The notes beneath the pieces were generated by a model. It worked only from the letters and a program-made list of their open reading frames with translations, ran no database searches and was not told the origin of the DNA. Positions 33,160 to 42,721 of a DNA stretch of 64,000 bases are shown here, one piece after another. Source of the stretch: Eriocheir sinensis. Taxonomy: Eukaryota > Arthropoda > Malacostraca > Decapoda > Varunidae. Made by a program: the position numbers and the translations under genes. The stretch covers positions 10,384,657 through 10,448,656 of the forward strand of contig NC_066567.1 of NCBI RefSeq assembly GCF_024679095.1. The letters are read 5' to 3'. The first letter of the stretch is position 1, and each line of letters starts with the position of its first letter.

Positions 33160-34720
33160 TCCTCCGAAACCCTGACTGGTATAGGAGACAGGTGGCCAAT
33201 GTTCTCTAGATAGTGTATTAGGTGGAAGTTTACCATCTTTTCAAAGAGTTTGCAGAGGCAGGATGTTAGAGCGATGGGCCAGTAGTGTAAAGGCTGTGAG
33301 CCATCCTTCCCAGGTCTGCGGATGGGAAATACAATGGCTTTGCGCCATCCACTTGGTATGATGTCTGCCTGCCAAACTTTTTTGTATATCTGGAGCAGCA
33401 GTGTCGTGGTGGTAGGACGAAGGTGTCTGATCATGGCATATGGGATATTATCAGGGCCCGGCGACGTGTCGTTGTATTAGGAGAGAGCTGATTGTAGCTA
33501 CTGCATGGAGAAGGGAACGTTGTATGTTTCAATATTTTATAATGTAAAGTCTAGCTGGCGTCTCTCCTGTTCTTCCAAGTGCCGGCGTATAGCGGGAGGT
33601 CTAGGGTCCCGCTTAGACACAGCAGCGAATGCATTGGCTATGGCATCGGCGACTTCAGCGCTCCCTGCAATTATGTTGTAGTTGATAAGTGAAGGTGGTG
33701 GGCTCGATGAAAAAGTTCCTTCTATTTTGTGTACCCTCTTCCACACTTGTGTCATTTGCGTCTGTGAGTTAATTGATGATACGTAGCTGGCAAACGAGGA
33801 CCGTCGTGCTTCTTTTACTGTCCGGCGTGCCTGTGCTCGGGCTTTCTTGTAGGCGATGTGGTTGAATTCTGTTCTATGCCTCTTGTAGCGGCTGAAAGCC
33901 CGGCGTCGGCCAGGCACTGCCTGCTTGCACTCGTCCGACCACCATGGCACAGGCCGACGTGATGCATACCCCGTTGACTGTGGGATTCTGAGTCCTCCCG
34001 CCCGGTGAATGTGCGCCGTAAAAAAGTTAACTGCATCATCGATTGTCTCAAAGTCATCAAATGATGTCTCTGTGTGAGTCATGGTCCGAAAGAGCTCCCA
34101 GTCCGCTCGATCTAATTTCCAACGCGGTATTCGAGGTGACGGTTGGAAGGTGGAATGGGGTAGTGGTCACTGCTATGTAGACCCTCTGATATTTCCCACC
34201 TAAAATCCAGGTATGCATCAGGGGAACTGTGTGAGGTCAATAATTGACTGTGTGTCCGTTTGCATATGATAGTGTGTTGGATGACCGGTGTTAAATATGC
34301 AAAGGTGTAGATCTTCAATTACAGATACAACAGTGGCTCATCTTGGGTTGCTGGTGGTATCTTCCCATAGTGTATGGCGACTGTTGAAGTCGCCGAGTAG
34401 TAAGAAGGGTGATGGCAGTTGGCGTACTAGTGTCAGAAGGTCTTGCTAATTGAGTGGTGCACTGGGTGGAAGATACAGGGAGCATGCAGTGTAGGTACGT
34501 GTTATGTGGATTTGAGCAGCTGTAGCCTGCAATGCGGTGTTAAGTGAGAGCGGAGTGTGTGCTATGTTGTTAAATATGTACCTCCCGAAGGAGCTTGTGA
34601 GGGATCTGCTGGCGAGTATATGGCACTGTAATTGCGCGGGGAAGGATGAGCGTATGCTCCTAATAGTGTCTCCTGTGGGCAGATACACTGTGGCTCGGAG
34701 TCTTTGATTAGGAGCTGGAG
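33160..34720 (-). pseudogene. LINE-D ORF2, first part: endonuclease and start of RT
   Basis: From 34720 leftward the endonuclease shows LLGDFNSRHTLW near 34390, a SIIDL-type stretch and a SSDHYPI motif near 34170. A linker at 34082-33540 carries a WWSDECKQAV block. Early RT follows at 33430-33160: LLQIYKKVW, GWRKAIVFPI and PIALTSCLCKLFEKM. It then runs into the gypsy element. Frames break at about 34110, 33540 and 33480. Confidence 0.8.
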
Positions 34721-34767
34721 TTCCTCCCAGCTCCCTCTAACCCGTCGGCAGTTCCACTGTATTTGGG

Positions 34768-35117
34768 TAGGCGGTGGCGTAGGTGGTAGCGTACTGGGCC
34801 CACATACACCGCGTGATGGACGACGCGGGTTCGAATCCCCACGCTACCACTCGGATTTTTCAGTCACCGCCGAGTGGCTTAAAACTACCCACATGCTGTC
34901 CTGAAGACCACCCATCAACCCGGACTCTAGAGGAAGCCGTCCAAGCGAATCAAGAACGAGTTCCGGGGGGCAGCATGAGCCAATGCAAGATGGCGCCACT
35001 ATAAACACTCGCCTGCGCCAGAACGGGCTGGGCCGACCATCAGGCCCCACCTGGAAGAAGCCTTGGGCCGACCATCAGGCCCCACCGGGAAGATGCCTAC
35101 CGGCGCAATAGGCAAAC

Positions 35118-35151
<34 letters not shown>
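34768..35151 (+). mobile_element. tRNA-derived SINE
   Basis: The head is tRNA-like: GGTAGCG near 34785 can pair with CGCTACC near 34843, and a B-box GGTTCGAATCC lies near 34829. A body of about 250 bp follows. A short direct repeat (GGGCCGACCATCAGGCCCCACC, here split over two copies near 35030 and 35065) and a poly(A) of about 30 at 35122-35151 close it. It is inserted in LINE-D. A tail fragment of the same family lies at 9811-9901. Confidence 0.87.
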
Positions 35152-35154
<3 letters not shown>

Positions 35155-35329
35155 TGAAAGTTACTGTTTATTCTTCAGGGCGCCCCCGGAGTGGGACATC
35201 CCTGATTTGCACCGGGCTTTCGCTGGAGGGTTAGCCCCAGCGCCAGTGTGCTCCCTTTCGGTCCAGTGGCCGATGAGACAGACCAAAGAAGACCCAATTT
35301 TCCCCGGCCTCCAGTTCCTGCCGGTGACT

Positions 35330-36010
35330 TACTCACCCTGCCCCCACCCCCACCCAAAAAAAAAAACTTCCGCAACTCCGACGAAGCGGAGGGAGGATGG
35401 ATGGAGCCTCCGGCACAGACTGTGCGGAGGCGGAGGACACGGGCGCCGGCAGGGCCGCACCTTGGCCTTGAGCAGCAGCGGTCACCGGCCGACGGTCAGC
35501 AGAGGTGGCGGCCGCAGCCGGTACCCGGGATTCTACAAGCGACCCAGAAACGGGCGTTGGAGAAGGCACTTTAGCAGGAGGACAGTCCTCGTGGGACTCC
35601 TCATTGCGCGTACGCTTCTGCTGCTGGTGCTCAGTTGAGCCATCAGCAGGCGTCTGGAGTGATGAGGCGGCCTTCTGAGGCGGGACTGAGATTGTGGAAT
35701 TATCAGGCTTCTCGGATGTTGGTCGGCGATGTCCACAAGAATGAAGGGCAGCGGCGTAAGTCATTCCTGGGCTGGACATCATGTTGAGGGCAAGTTGTTT
35801 CGCCTCAGCCAAGGATACCCTTTGCTGGCTGCGTATACTGAGGGCTTCTCATTCAAACTTGTAACGCTCACATTACTTTGATGAAGCTGAATGAGGCGCA
35901 CCACAGTGGTAACATCTTACAGGGCCAGGGCAGTCGTCACGTGTACCGTGGTTATTCATGCCACAGGACACACAAATTTTTGCGATGCCATTTTTCAAGC
36001 GCATCGTGAC
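35330..36010 (-). pseudogene. LINE-D ORF1 (gag-like) with CCHC knuckles
   Basis: Reading leftward from 36010, a segment RMVTMRLKNG leads into CVSCGMNNHGTRDDCP and CYHCGAPHSASSK, two C-x2-C zinc knuckles as in LINE ORF1 proteins. After stops near 35880-35860 the frame reopens at 35812 (MAEAKQLALN) and continues as a serine-, proline- and alanine-rich tail to about 35333. ORF1 proteins of this kind bind the element RNA. The stops show it is inactive. Confidence 0.68.
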
Positions 36011-36149
36011 CATACGCTTGACCGACGATTCGAATAATACTATAATAATAATCTACCTGCTGCTTAAAAGGAAAAAACGAGGAACTCCTAAAACACCACC
36101 ACCATCACCACCACCCGAGGAAACCACTACTTCTACTATAGAAGCATAA

Positions 36150-36524
36150 GTGATAGAAAACTACAACGACGACGACGCCGATGAAGAAGGTGAAACAAGA
36201 GAAGCAGAACACCATCTATCAGACGAATTGGTGGTGACTTCATTGGATAATTTGGATGAAGGAGAAGTAGATGAACACTTCAATAACCAAACTCAAGTTC
36301 CAGATATTGAATTCGATTACACAGAAATTTCATCATCTAAAATGAAATGTAAAAGGAAGGCACAAACACGAGCAGTAACAGACTCGTCAAAGAGTGGTAA
36401 ACGTGCTAAGAACGATGGCGCAGAAGATACCAACAATAATAGCAAACAAAAGAAGAAAAAGCAGAAGCAGCATGAAAAGAAAGAGTGGTGGTGGCAAGAA
36501 GAGCAGCAGCAGCAAAAAGCGTAG
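36150..36524 (+). CDS. Acidic-then-basic 124-aa ORF, unrecognised
   Basis: The N-terminal third is acidic (DDDADEEGE), the middle contains a KRKAQTRA/SGKRAKN segment like a nuclear localisation signal, and the end is lysine- and glutamine-rich. In the alternative frame the end reads KRKSGGGKKSSSSKKR, which resembles a DNA-binding core protein, so a frameshift is possible. It sits between the LINE-D 5' end and the Maverick integrase, and may be a decayed Maverick gene. Low complexity limits confidence. Confidence 0.35.
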   Translation: MIENYNDDDADEEGETREAEHHLSDELVVTSLDNLDEGEVDEHFNNQTQVPDIEFDYTEISSSKMKCKRKAQTRAVTDSSKSGKRAKNDGAEDTNNNSKQKKKKQKQHEKKEWWWQEEQQQQKA

Positions 36525-36809
36525 TAAGAACAGTATTAGCATAGCTGGGCGTTATCGCGATAAGTTATCGCGATACTTTATCGCTGATAGCAAAATCGGG
36601 TTATCGGCCATCCGCTACTTATTTAAATATAAATCGGTATCTTCGTTACTTTTGTAACCAAACTAGCGATAATCCCTACTTTTTTCCGCCTCTCACAAAA
36701 AAAAAAAAAAAAACGTTGTCTCCTTCCTACTGCGCATGCGTGGCCCGGTGTTGTATGAACAAACTTCGGGGTATGAAATATCTTCGGTGAAGAGATTTCA
36801 TACTTAGAC
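36525..36809. other. Junction region before the integrase
   Basis: AT-rich sequence with repeated TTATCGCGATA-type motifs (36549-36580) and an A-run at 36698-36714. The integrase N-terminus that should precede 36810 is missing, so this is probably an insertion or deletion junction. No terminal repeat was identified. Confidence 0.4.
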
Positions 36810-37666
36810 CATCAACATTAAAACTAGGCATAGGCTATTTGTTAGTATGCATAGACGTGTTTTCTAGATATATGCAAGTTGTCCCGTGTCGGAATAAAGA
36901 CGCAAATACTATGCTCGTGGCCTTTAAACAAGCGGTGGAAAATAAAGATTCTGAAGGCTTACGAAGATTAAACACCGACTTGGGCACAGAATTCTGGAAT
37001 CGAAAAGTAAGAAACTATTTATGTTCCCGGGGCATTAAGCTGTACAGTGTGTACTCAAGTAAGATCAAAGCAGCCTTAGCAGAGCGGGCCATTCGTACAC
37101 TTAAAGCACGCATCTACATGTTCATCACGTCTCAAAATTCTTCAAGATATATTGATCAGCTGCAAAACATGGCCAATGCCTACAACCGCTCGCCCCATTC
37201 TGGACTGAAGAACAAACAAACTCCCATTGATATTCATAACTTAAAAGACCCATCTGCAATCAAACGGCAATTCCACGCAATGTATAAAAACCCGAAGCAA
37301 CCAGCGTCATCCATCAGTCCTCGACTGGCAGTTGGGGAAATAGTTCGCCTTGTTGGAAGTGCTCGTTCCTCTGTATTCCATAAAGGATACACGCAGCAAA
37401 ATACTCACGAGCTCTTTCGCATAAAATCAATTAAACACAAGAATCGCCCAAGAACTTATCTCTTAGAAGATTTGTCTGGAGAACCAATACAGGGGATATT
37501 CTACGCGCCAGAGCTCGTCTTAAGCGCTCTGCCTGAGTCATACGATATTAAAATACTGCGTTCACGAAAAATTAAAGGAAAAAAGCAGTATTTTGTATTG
37601 TGGTTGGGATACCCTACTTCATTCAACAGCTGGATTGACGCTAATGATATTGCAGAAAATGCGTAA
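36810..37666 (+). pseudogene. Maverick 1 integrase, N-terminus missing
   Basis: Retroviral-type integrase that would insert the element DNA. The core begins at GYLLVCIDVFSRY (36828-36870, first catalytic D), continues with NTDLGTEF near 36975 (second D) and reaches SKIKAALAERAIRT near 37055 (the E within the usual K..E..N/R helix). A C-terminal chromodomain-like segment, YFVLWLGYPTSFNSWIDANDI, lies near 37590-37650. The chromodomain is known in Maverick and Ty3 integrases. The zinc-binding N-terminus is absent. The 3' end overlaps the next ORF by 8 bp. Confidence 0.88.
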
Positions 37667-37997
37667 AAAAACACCACTCCTCAGTGCACACAAAAACTTT
37701 GTCTTACTTTTGAAGAAATTAAAAGTAAAAGATAGAAACCGTGCTATTAAGCAGGCAGCTCGAGAACAATTGAACTGTATATCTGAAATATTTTCCAATT
37801 TGTTAAAGAAGCACCTCACCCTCAATAGCAAAGTTATCAAGAAATTACGTAACTATCGGGAAGACATACGTGCCATAGCTAGAAAGAAAACTCCTCTCCA
37901 TAAGAAAAGACTTATATTGACATCGAGACGGGGTGGTAATATATTAGCTGCTATATTACCTATTGCCGCTTCCTTGATCGGAAAATTATTTGGATAA
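37659..37997 (+). CDS. Small basic protein with GG motif and hydrophobic C-terminus
   Basis: A 112-aa protein starting at ATG 37659 inside the integrase stop region. It is lysine- and arginine-rich in the first 90 residues and ends with SRRGGNILAAILPIAASLIGKLFG-like sequence: a double glycine followed by a hydrophobic helix. A double glycine is also the usual cleavage context of adenain-type proteases, so it may be a processed virion component. That is inference. Its stop overlaps the ATG of the next ORF (TAATG), giving a compact cluster with the same direction as the integrase. Confidence 0.6.
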   Translation: MRKKTPLLSAHKNFVLLLKKLKVKDRNRAIKQAAREQLNCISEIFSNLLKKHLTLNSKVIKKLRNYREDIRAIARKKTPLHKKRLILTSRRGGNILAAILPIAASLIGKLFG

Positions 37998-38652
37998 TGC
38001 GCACGTATTATCTTGTTCCCGAGTCTACCGCTGAGCGTGTTTTAACGGGTATTAAGCCTAAATGCGCCAACTCCACGAGTCCGGGGGTCAACGGACAATC
38101 GTGTTTCAACCCGCAGTCAACCCATCCCGATCACATGCCGGTCTCTGAACATGTCTTGTCGTGTCGTCCCATGGTGCAAGACCAAGCACTCCTACAAGAT
38201 TGAACCCGTCATCTCGCTCTGTAAGAAAGAAAACTTACAAAAAAAAGAAAATATCGCGATCTGGTGTATACAAAACCACAAAACTATCACCCGTGCAACT
38301 TAGAGTCACAGGGATTAGGGAGAACAAGATTTCCTCCAATCCTGAAATAAGTAATTTAATACCTCTGTATGTTAAAAGTATCGACGTACCATACGTCAAT
38401 ATGATGCTAGAACGAATAAAAGACAATCCCATCGTAAAATGGGATAGCCGAGGCAACCTATTGCCTTCTGTTCGATCCTGCAATATCCTGTACATGTTGA
38501 ATTTACTCTCTAATGCAAGTCAAAAACCAACGATTGCTGACATTGCTGATATAAAACATATCATTGACGCCACGGGTGTATTACCTAGCGAAATAAAAAA
38601 ATACGCGCGTGCGGCACCATCGTTGGCAACTTACAGATGGGTTCCATATTAA
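37997..38652 (+). pseudogene. Maverick gene of unknown function, one frame change
   Basis: Starts at ATG 37997 (MRTYYLVPESTAERVL), overlapping the previous stop. The first frame ends at 38203. The second frame (38161-38652) has a basic stretch (RKKTYKKKKISRSG), then a globular part with LIPLYVKSIDVPY, IVKWDSRGNLL and LPSEIKKYARAAP near the end. The two overlap by about 40 bp, so they are either one gene with a frameshift near 38180 or two overlapping genes. No enzyme motif was recognised. The position after integrase and before the macro-like gene suggests a Maverick-specific structural or regulatory protein. Confidence 0.55.
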
Positions 38653-38667
38653 ATCCGCTTTTCCAAT

Positions 38668-39660
38668 GTGCTAGTGCATTTGGATAATTGTGATTCAAGA
38701 AAGAAACAGAATCATGGACGTGGTAGATACAGAGCCGCGTTGGACGCGTGGCTTATACAGAGGGAGCGGCGACGTCATGGAGAGAGAAATGCCGGAGGCG
38801 AGGACGAACACGCTCGGACACAGTGGTGCCCCGATGGTTCGCTACTCGTCCCTCGCCATCAGCTGAAGCGGTACTATTCATCACTCACCAGACCAGAGGA
38901 CATCATGTCGGACGCCTACGTGTTCAACTACAAAGACGATTCTCCTGGCGATGACATCTACCGCAACAACAAGACCATCATCGTTTCTTCCCTCAACTGC
39001 AGGTCCTGCTACGAAAAGAGGGGGTTTACTGGACGTCTACATGGATTATACCTGCACAGTAATCTCTACCACGAAAGAAGCCCGATCTACCAACTGAACA
39101 AGTGTCGCTGGGAAGATCGTGGTATTCCCGGTAGTCTGCATATTCGCTATCCTCCGAGTGAAAATCTTCCTTATGTGGTGTGTATCCTAACCCAATATGC
39201 TCCTGGCCGCGAACTGGAAAATAACCCTATAAACCAAGGATATCTTCAGACGTCAAGAGATCAAAATTTCATTCGTGGGGTAAAGGAAGACAGTTATGAT
39301 AACCGCCTCCGCTGGTTTAAAGAGTCCATCACAAAACTGGTAGAATGGGTGATTAAAAGCAACATTACAAGTGTCGTCTTCCCCTGCAATATTGCAAGCG
39401 CTGGAATTCTTTACGTGTTGTGGAAAGCTGACTACCAACCGCATCTCCAAGAGGCTGCGGCTGAACTCCAACTGCATAATATATCGTGCGTCATCCTGGA
39501 CAGATGGTGGACCTGCGATGAGCCTGAAACAAAATTAACTCTATCTGTGTCTCCCGAGCGAAACAGGAAGAGGAAACTGGTGGATACAGAGGACGACGCT
39601 GTGGCTGACGAATGGAAAAGAAAACGGGACGGTGCTGTAGTCGACGTGGATCCTAAATAA
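38668..39660 (+). CDS. Macro-domain-like protein
   Basis: A 330-codon intact frame, the best preserved in Maverick 1. The first 80 residues are low-quality and may not be translated; a start at ATG 38905 (MSDAYVFNY) is plausible. The core matches the layout of macro-domain (ADP-ribose-binding) proteins. It has a VSSLNCRSCYEKRGFTG segment, then RWEDRGIPGSLHIRYPP, a VVCILTQYAPGRE strand, a D..DNRLRWFKESITKL helix, and SVVFPCNIAS where macro domains carry a VxFP-GIGCGLAGG loop. The glycine-rich loop is altered here, so ADP-ribose binding is uncertain. The tail is basic (ERNRKRKL) and may be a nuclear signal. Macro domains reverse or read ADP-ribosylation. A role against host defence would be inference only. 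Confidence 0.55.
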   Translation: MLVHLDNCDSRKKQNHGRGRYRAALDAWLIQRERRRHGERNAGGEDEHARTQWCPDGSLLVPRHQLKRYYSSLTRPEDIMSDAYVFNYKDDSPGDDIYRNNKTIIVSSLNCRSCYEKRGFTGRLHGLYLHSNLYHERSPIYQLNKCRWEDRGIPGSLHIRYPPSENLPYVVCILTQYAPGRELENNPINQGYLQTSRDQNFIRGVKEDSYDNRLRWFKESITKLVEWVIKSNITSVVFPCNIASAGILYVLWKADYQPHLQEAAAELQLHNISCVILDRWWTCDEPETKLTLSVSPERNRKRKLVDTEDDAVADEWKRKRDGAVVDVDPK

Positions 39661-39841
39661 CTATAGTTCCAGACAATTTCCCAATAATTATGTACATCAC
39701 TAAATGTAAAATATGTCAATAAATAACAATGTAATGATGTTTAGTATGATCTACCTTCAATATGTAATTGGCATCTCGTCATGTCTACCTCTATATAATG
39801 AAATAATTATAATATTTTTGCTAGTGTCTTGCTTGCTCTAA
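39661..39841. other. Intergenic AT-rich spacer
   Basis: AT-rich, with AATAAA at 39718-39723, a plausible polyadenylation signal for the macro-like gene. Confidence 0.4.
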
Positions 39842-40050
39842 ATGGAGTCACATCATATATATGTTACCAGCATTGCGGATGGGGAAATTTACCCCAATTC
39901 CAGCACTAGCTTTACTAATAATATACAAACTCTAACATTAGACAAGGACGTGGAATATGAAGTCGGTCTACTGAACGTGTTGCTTCCCCGTCGGTATTAC
40001 ATTGTTAAACCGGGTGAACCAGAGTGTAGTATACACCTTGAATGTGGTAT

Positions 40051-40468
40051 TGTAGCAGCCACCGCTCAAGCAGTCGCGTGCTCTCTTCCAGTGAAAACGG
40101 AAAATGGGGCGTTGCAGTATAGACTCATTGTTCATTCTTATTTTGTGTCAATGTTTTCGTTCGTGCTCCCGTCTCGCTGTTTCTTGTGCGTCTAATTGTT
40201 TATCTCTTGTTACTTGTTTACCTTTGACTGTCCGTCCACGTTCTCTTGTTGTCCACCGTTACACATTGTTCCACACATACACCAACACTTAAATGTTAAC
40301 CTACACAAACAACATTCACACAAACGCATACACAAACAAACACCTATCATATGTGTTGTCCTTGTGATGATGAGGTGTGTAAGTTCTGTCCAATAAAGTA
40401 ACCCTGGCGGATATGACTTTTTCTATCCGTGAACCGATTAGCACTTAGAACACTCGCTACCACCAACA
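40051..40468 (+). repeat. 5' LTR of the coding-free element
   Basis: 418 bp, TG...CA ends, with CAATAAAGTAA near 40390 as a polyadenylation signal. It carries small spurious ORFs that recur in the 3' LTR. Confidence 0.93.
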
Positions 40469-40689
40469 ATTGGTGACCCTGGAGTGATGCTATGGTTCAA
40501 GGTGGCTTATAGCCGGTGCCGTTTTCAGGGCACTCTCTCCTAGAGTGGAGGACCTGGGCAGGGTAACTTGTCCATTCGTCCGCCCTCTCCTGGGGCAAAA
40601 ATCCTCACCTCCATTCGGGGTTCGTGGGGCTGAGCACTCAGGTCGGGAGAAACATTACGCCATAGGCGTAGTTGCCACCTTCAGGGTTT

Positions 40690-41000
40690 TCCCCCGCCCT
40701 CCCCCAGGCACCCTCTGTGCCTTCCCCAGGCACCCTCTGTGCCTTCCCCAGGCACCCTCTGTGCCTTCCCCAGGCACCCTCTGTGCCTTCCCCAGGCACC
40801 CTCTGTGCGCCTTCCCCAGGCACCCTCTGTGCGCCTCTTCCAGGCACCCTCTGTGCGCCTCTTCCAGGCACCCTCTGTGCGCCTCTTCCAGGCACCCTCT
40901 GTGCGCCTCTTCCAGGCACCCTCTGTGCGCCTCTTCCAGGCACCCTCTGTGCGCCTCTTCTAGGCTCCCTCTGTGCGCCTCCTCCAGGCATCTTCAGCGC
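40690..41000. repeat. 22-24 bp tandem repeat array
   Basis: About 12 copies of a CCAGGCACCCTCTGTGC(GCCT)CTTC-type unit. It first appears as a 22-bp form, then as a 24-bp form with GCGCC. The 24-bp units keep three frames open, giving long spurious ORFs on both strands. Confidence 0.93.
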
Positions 41001-41479
41001 CCTTCAGGCATCTTTTGTGCCCCATGGTGCTTCTCCCGGCGCTCACCCACCCACCCCCACCCCTCCTCCTCCCTTCTGCTGGTCCGGCGACTGAGACACG
41101 CACACCGTGTGACACACTACACAGACTCAGTGAACACTCAAACACAGTGCGACATATTACTGAGACACACAGTGCCACACACTCAGTGTACACGCCATAC
41201 AGACAAAGTGTATACGCCACCACACACCGCAGACTCAGTGTACACGCAGACACAGTGTGACACCCCACTGGGATTACTAGCTGCCCCCTGGATTAACCAC
41301 CGCCTCCTGGATCTACCACCGCCGTCTTGGATTATCCTACACTTGTGGATCCTTGTGTACAGTGCAGTGTGTCCAGCAACAGTTCAGTGCAGCACGTCCC
41401 CAGTAACAGTTAGTGTCACAGTGTTCCCACTAAGTGTACAGTGTTGTGTTACAGTGCCTTTTTGAACACTGGTTCACTC

Positions 41480-41960
41480 GCCGAGCCACAGAGGCCCCTG
41501 GCACGTGCCAGCGCCTACAGTACACGCAGTTCGTTTTACTCTCACGGACTGCCGCGGCTCCTGGCACATGCTAGCGCCCCTAACTTTTCAACTCGCTGTG
41601 GCCCCCGGCTCGCTGGCATCTAGCGCCTTCCCACGCAGTCGTTCGACGCACTCACGACTGCCGCGGCTCCTGGCATATGCTTGCGTCCCTCAATTCTCAA
41701 CCGGCTGTGGTCCCTGGCACGCTGGCATCTAGCGCCTTACCACGCAGTCATTCGACGCCCTCACGGACTGCCGAGGCCCCTGACACGCTGGCAGCTGGCG
41801 CCTTTAATACACGCAGTCGTTCTACTCTCACCGACTGCCGAGGCCCCTGACACGCTGTCAGCTAGCGCCTCCACACGCAGTTCCCTCGACTCACTCTATG
41901 ACTGCCGTGGCCCCCGGCGCGTTTACGCCAGTGCTTGTTGCCCATCTCCACGCCGCTCGA
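41480..41960. repeat. Imperfect repeats of about 60-120 bp
   Basis: GACTGCCG(A/C)GGC(T/C)CCTG(A/G)CAC- and TAGCGCC-containing units recur near 41550, 41655, 41765, 41835 and 41900. They are diverged and part of the inside of the LTR element. Confidence 0.75.
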
Positions 41961-42109
41961 CTTCACCATACCTGACGACGACATGCAACTCTTCCTCTAC
42001 TACGGCGGTGTCCTTCAGAGCACCACTCTTCTGCTCAGGACCCGTCTACGTGGTTCGCGATTCGGGAGTGCGGATTCAAGCCTTCCAGGATCTATTAAAC
42101 AGCCAACCA

Positions 42110-42590
42110 CTCAACTCACCGCAGCTCAACTTACGCAGCCCACCTCACGCTGCTCAACTCCTCGCTGCTCAACCCCTCGCTGCTCAACCCCTCGCTGCTC
42201 AACTCATCGCTGCTCAACACTTCAGCTCGACTTACCGTAGCTGTCCTCACCGCGCTACTCATCTCAGCTCGACTCACCGTAGCTGTCTCCTACGCGCTAC
42301 TCACTCCAGCTCGACTCACCGTAGCTGTCTCCTACGCGCTACTCACTCCAGCTCGACTCACCGTAGCTGTTGTCACCGCATTACTCACTCCAGCTCGACT
42401 CACCGTAGCTGTTGTCACTGCATTACTCACTCCAGCTCGACTCACCGTAGCTGTTGTCACCGCACTACTCACTCCAGCTCGACTCACCGTAGCTGTTGTC
42501 ACCCCACTACTCACTCCAGCTCCAGCTCGACTTACTGTAGCTGTTGTCACTGCACTACTCACCTCAGCTCGACTCACCGTAGCTGAACAC
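42110..42590. repeat. 42-bp tandem repeat array
   Basis: At least eight units of CTCGACTCACCGTAGCTG followed by a variable block and ACTCACTCCAG. The first part (42110-42225) has short CTCGCTGCTCAAC repeats. A multiple of three keeps frames open. Confidence 0.92.
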
Positions 42591-42721
42591 TACTCAAGGC
42601 AACTCTACTCAGCGCAACTCACCGCGCAACACTACACACCGCAACGCATCAAAGTCTGCCACAGCGCCCCCGCACCTGGGAAGATTTCGTTCCTCCTTCC
42701 TCGTCACTGGGGGGGAGTACT

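Larger units (their letters stand above)
25775..36020 (-). mobile_element. LINE-D: I-type LINE, near full length, interrupted
   Basis: Read from 36020 leftward: ORF1 with CCHC knuckles (about 36010-35330), endonuclease (about 34700-34100), RT (about 34080-33160 and 28075-26890), RNase H (about 26890-26450) and a C-terminal Cys/His segment. The 3' UTR ends in an AATCT-type repeat near 25775-25790. A SINE (34768-35151) and a gypsy element (28105-33158) split it. Without them it is about 4.8 kb, close to a complete LINE. Frameshifts in ORF2 make it inactive. Confidence 0.82.

Noticed and set aside
34785..34850. A functional tRNA gene
   Set aside because: The tRNA-like head has a B box and acceptor-like pairing, but it is followed by a SINE body and poly(A). 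A family fragment occurs at 9811, and the arms do not fold cleanly.
40104..40396. Small ORFs found twice (also at 42775-43067)
   Set aside because: They lie inside the LTRs and are repeated only because the LTRs are.
40690..41000. CRISPR array
   Set aside because: Units are directly adjacent without unique spacers, in a eukaryotic LTR element.
40545..42586. Proline/serine/threonine-rich ORFs of about 300 codons
   Set aside because: They follow tandem repeats with unit lengths that are multiples of three, within the coding-free LTR element. Frames are open on both strands for the same reason.
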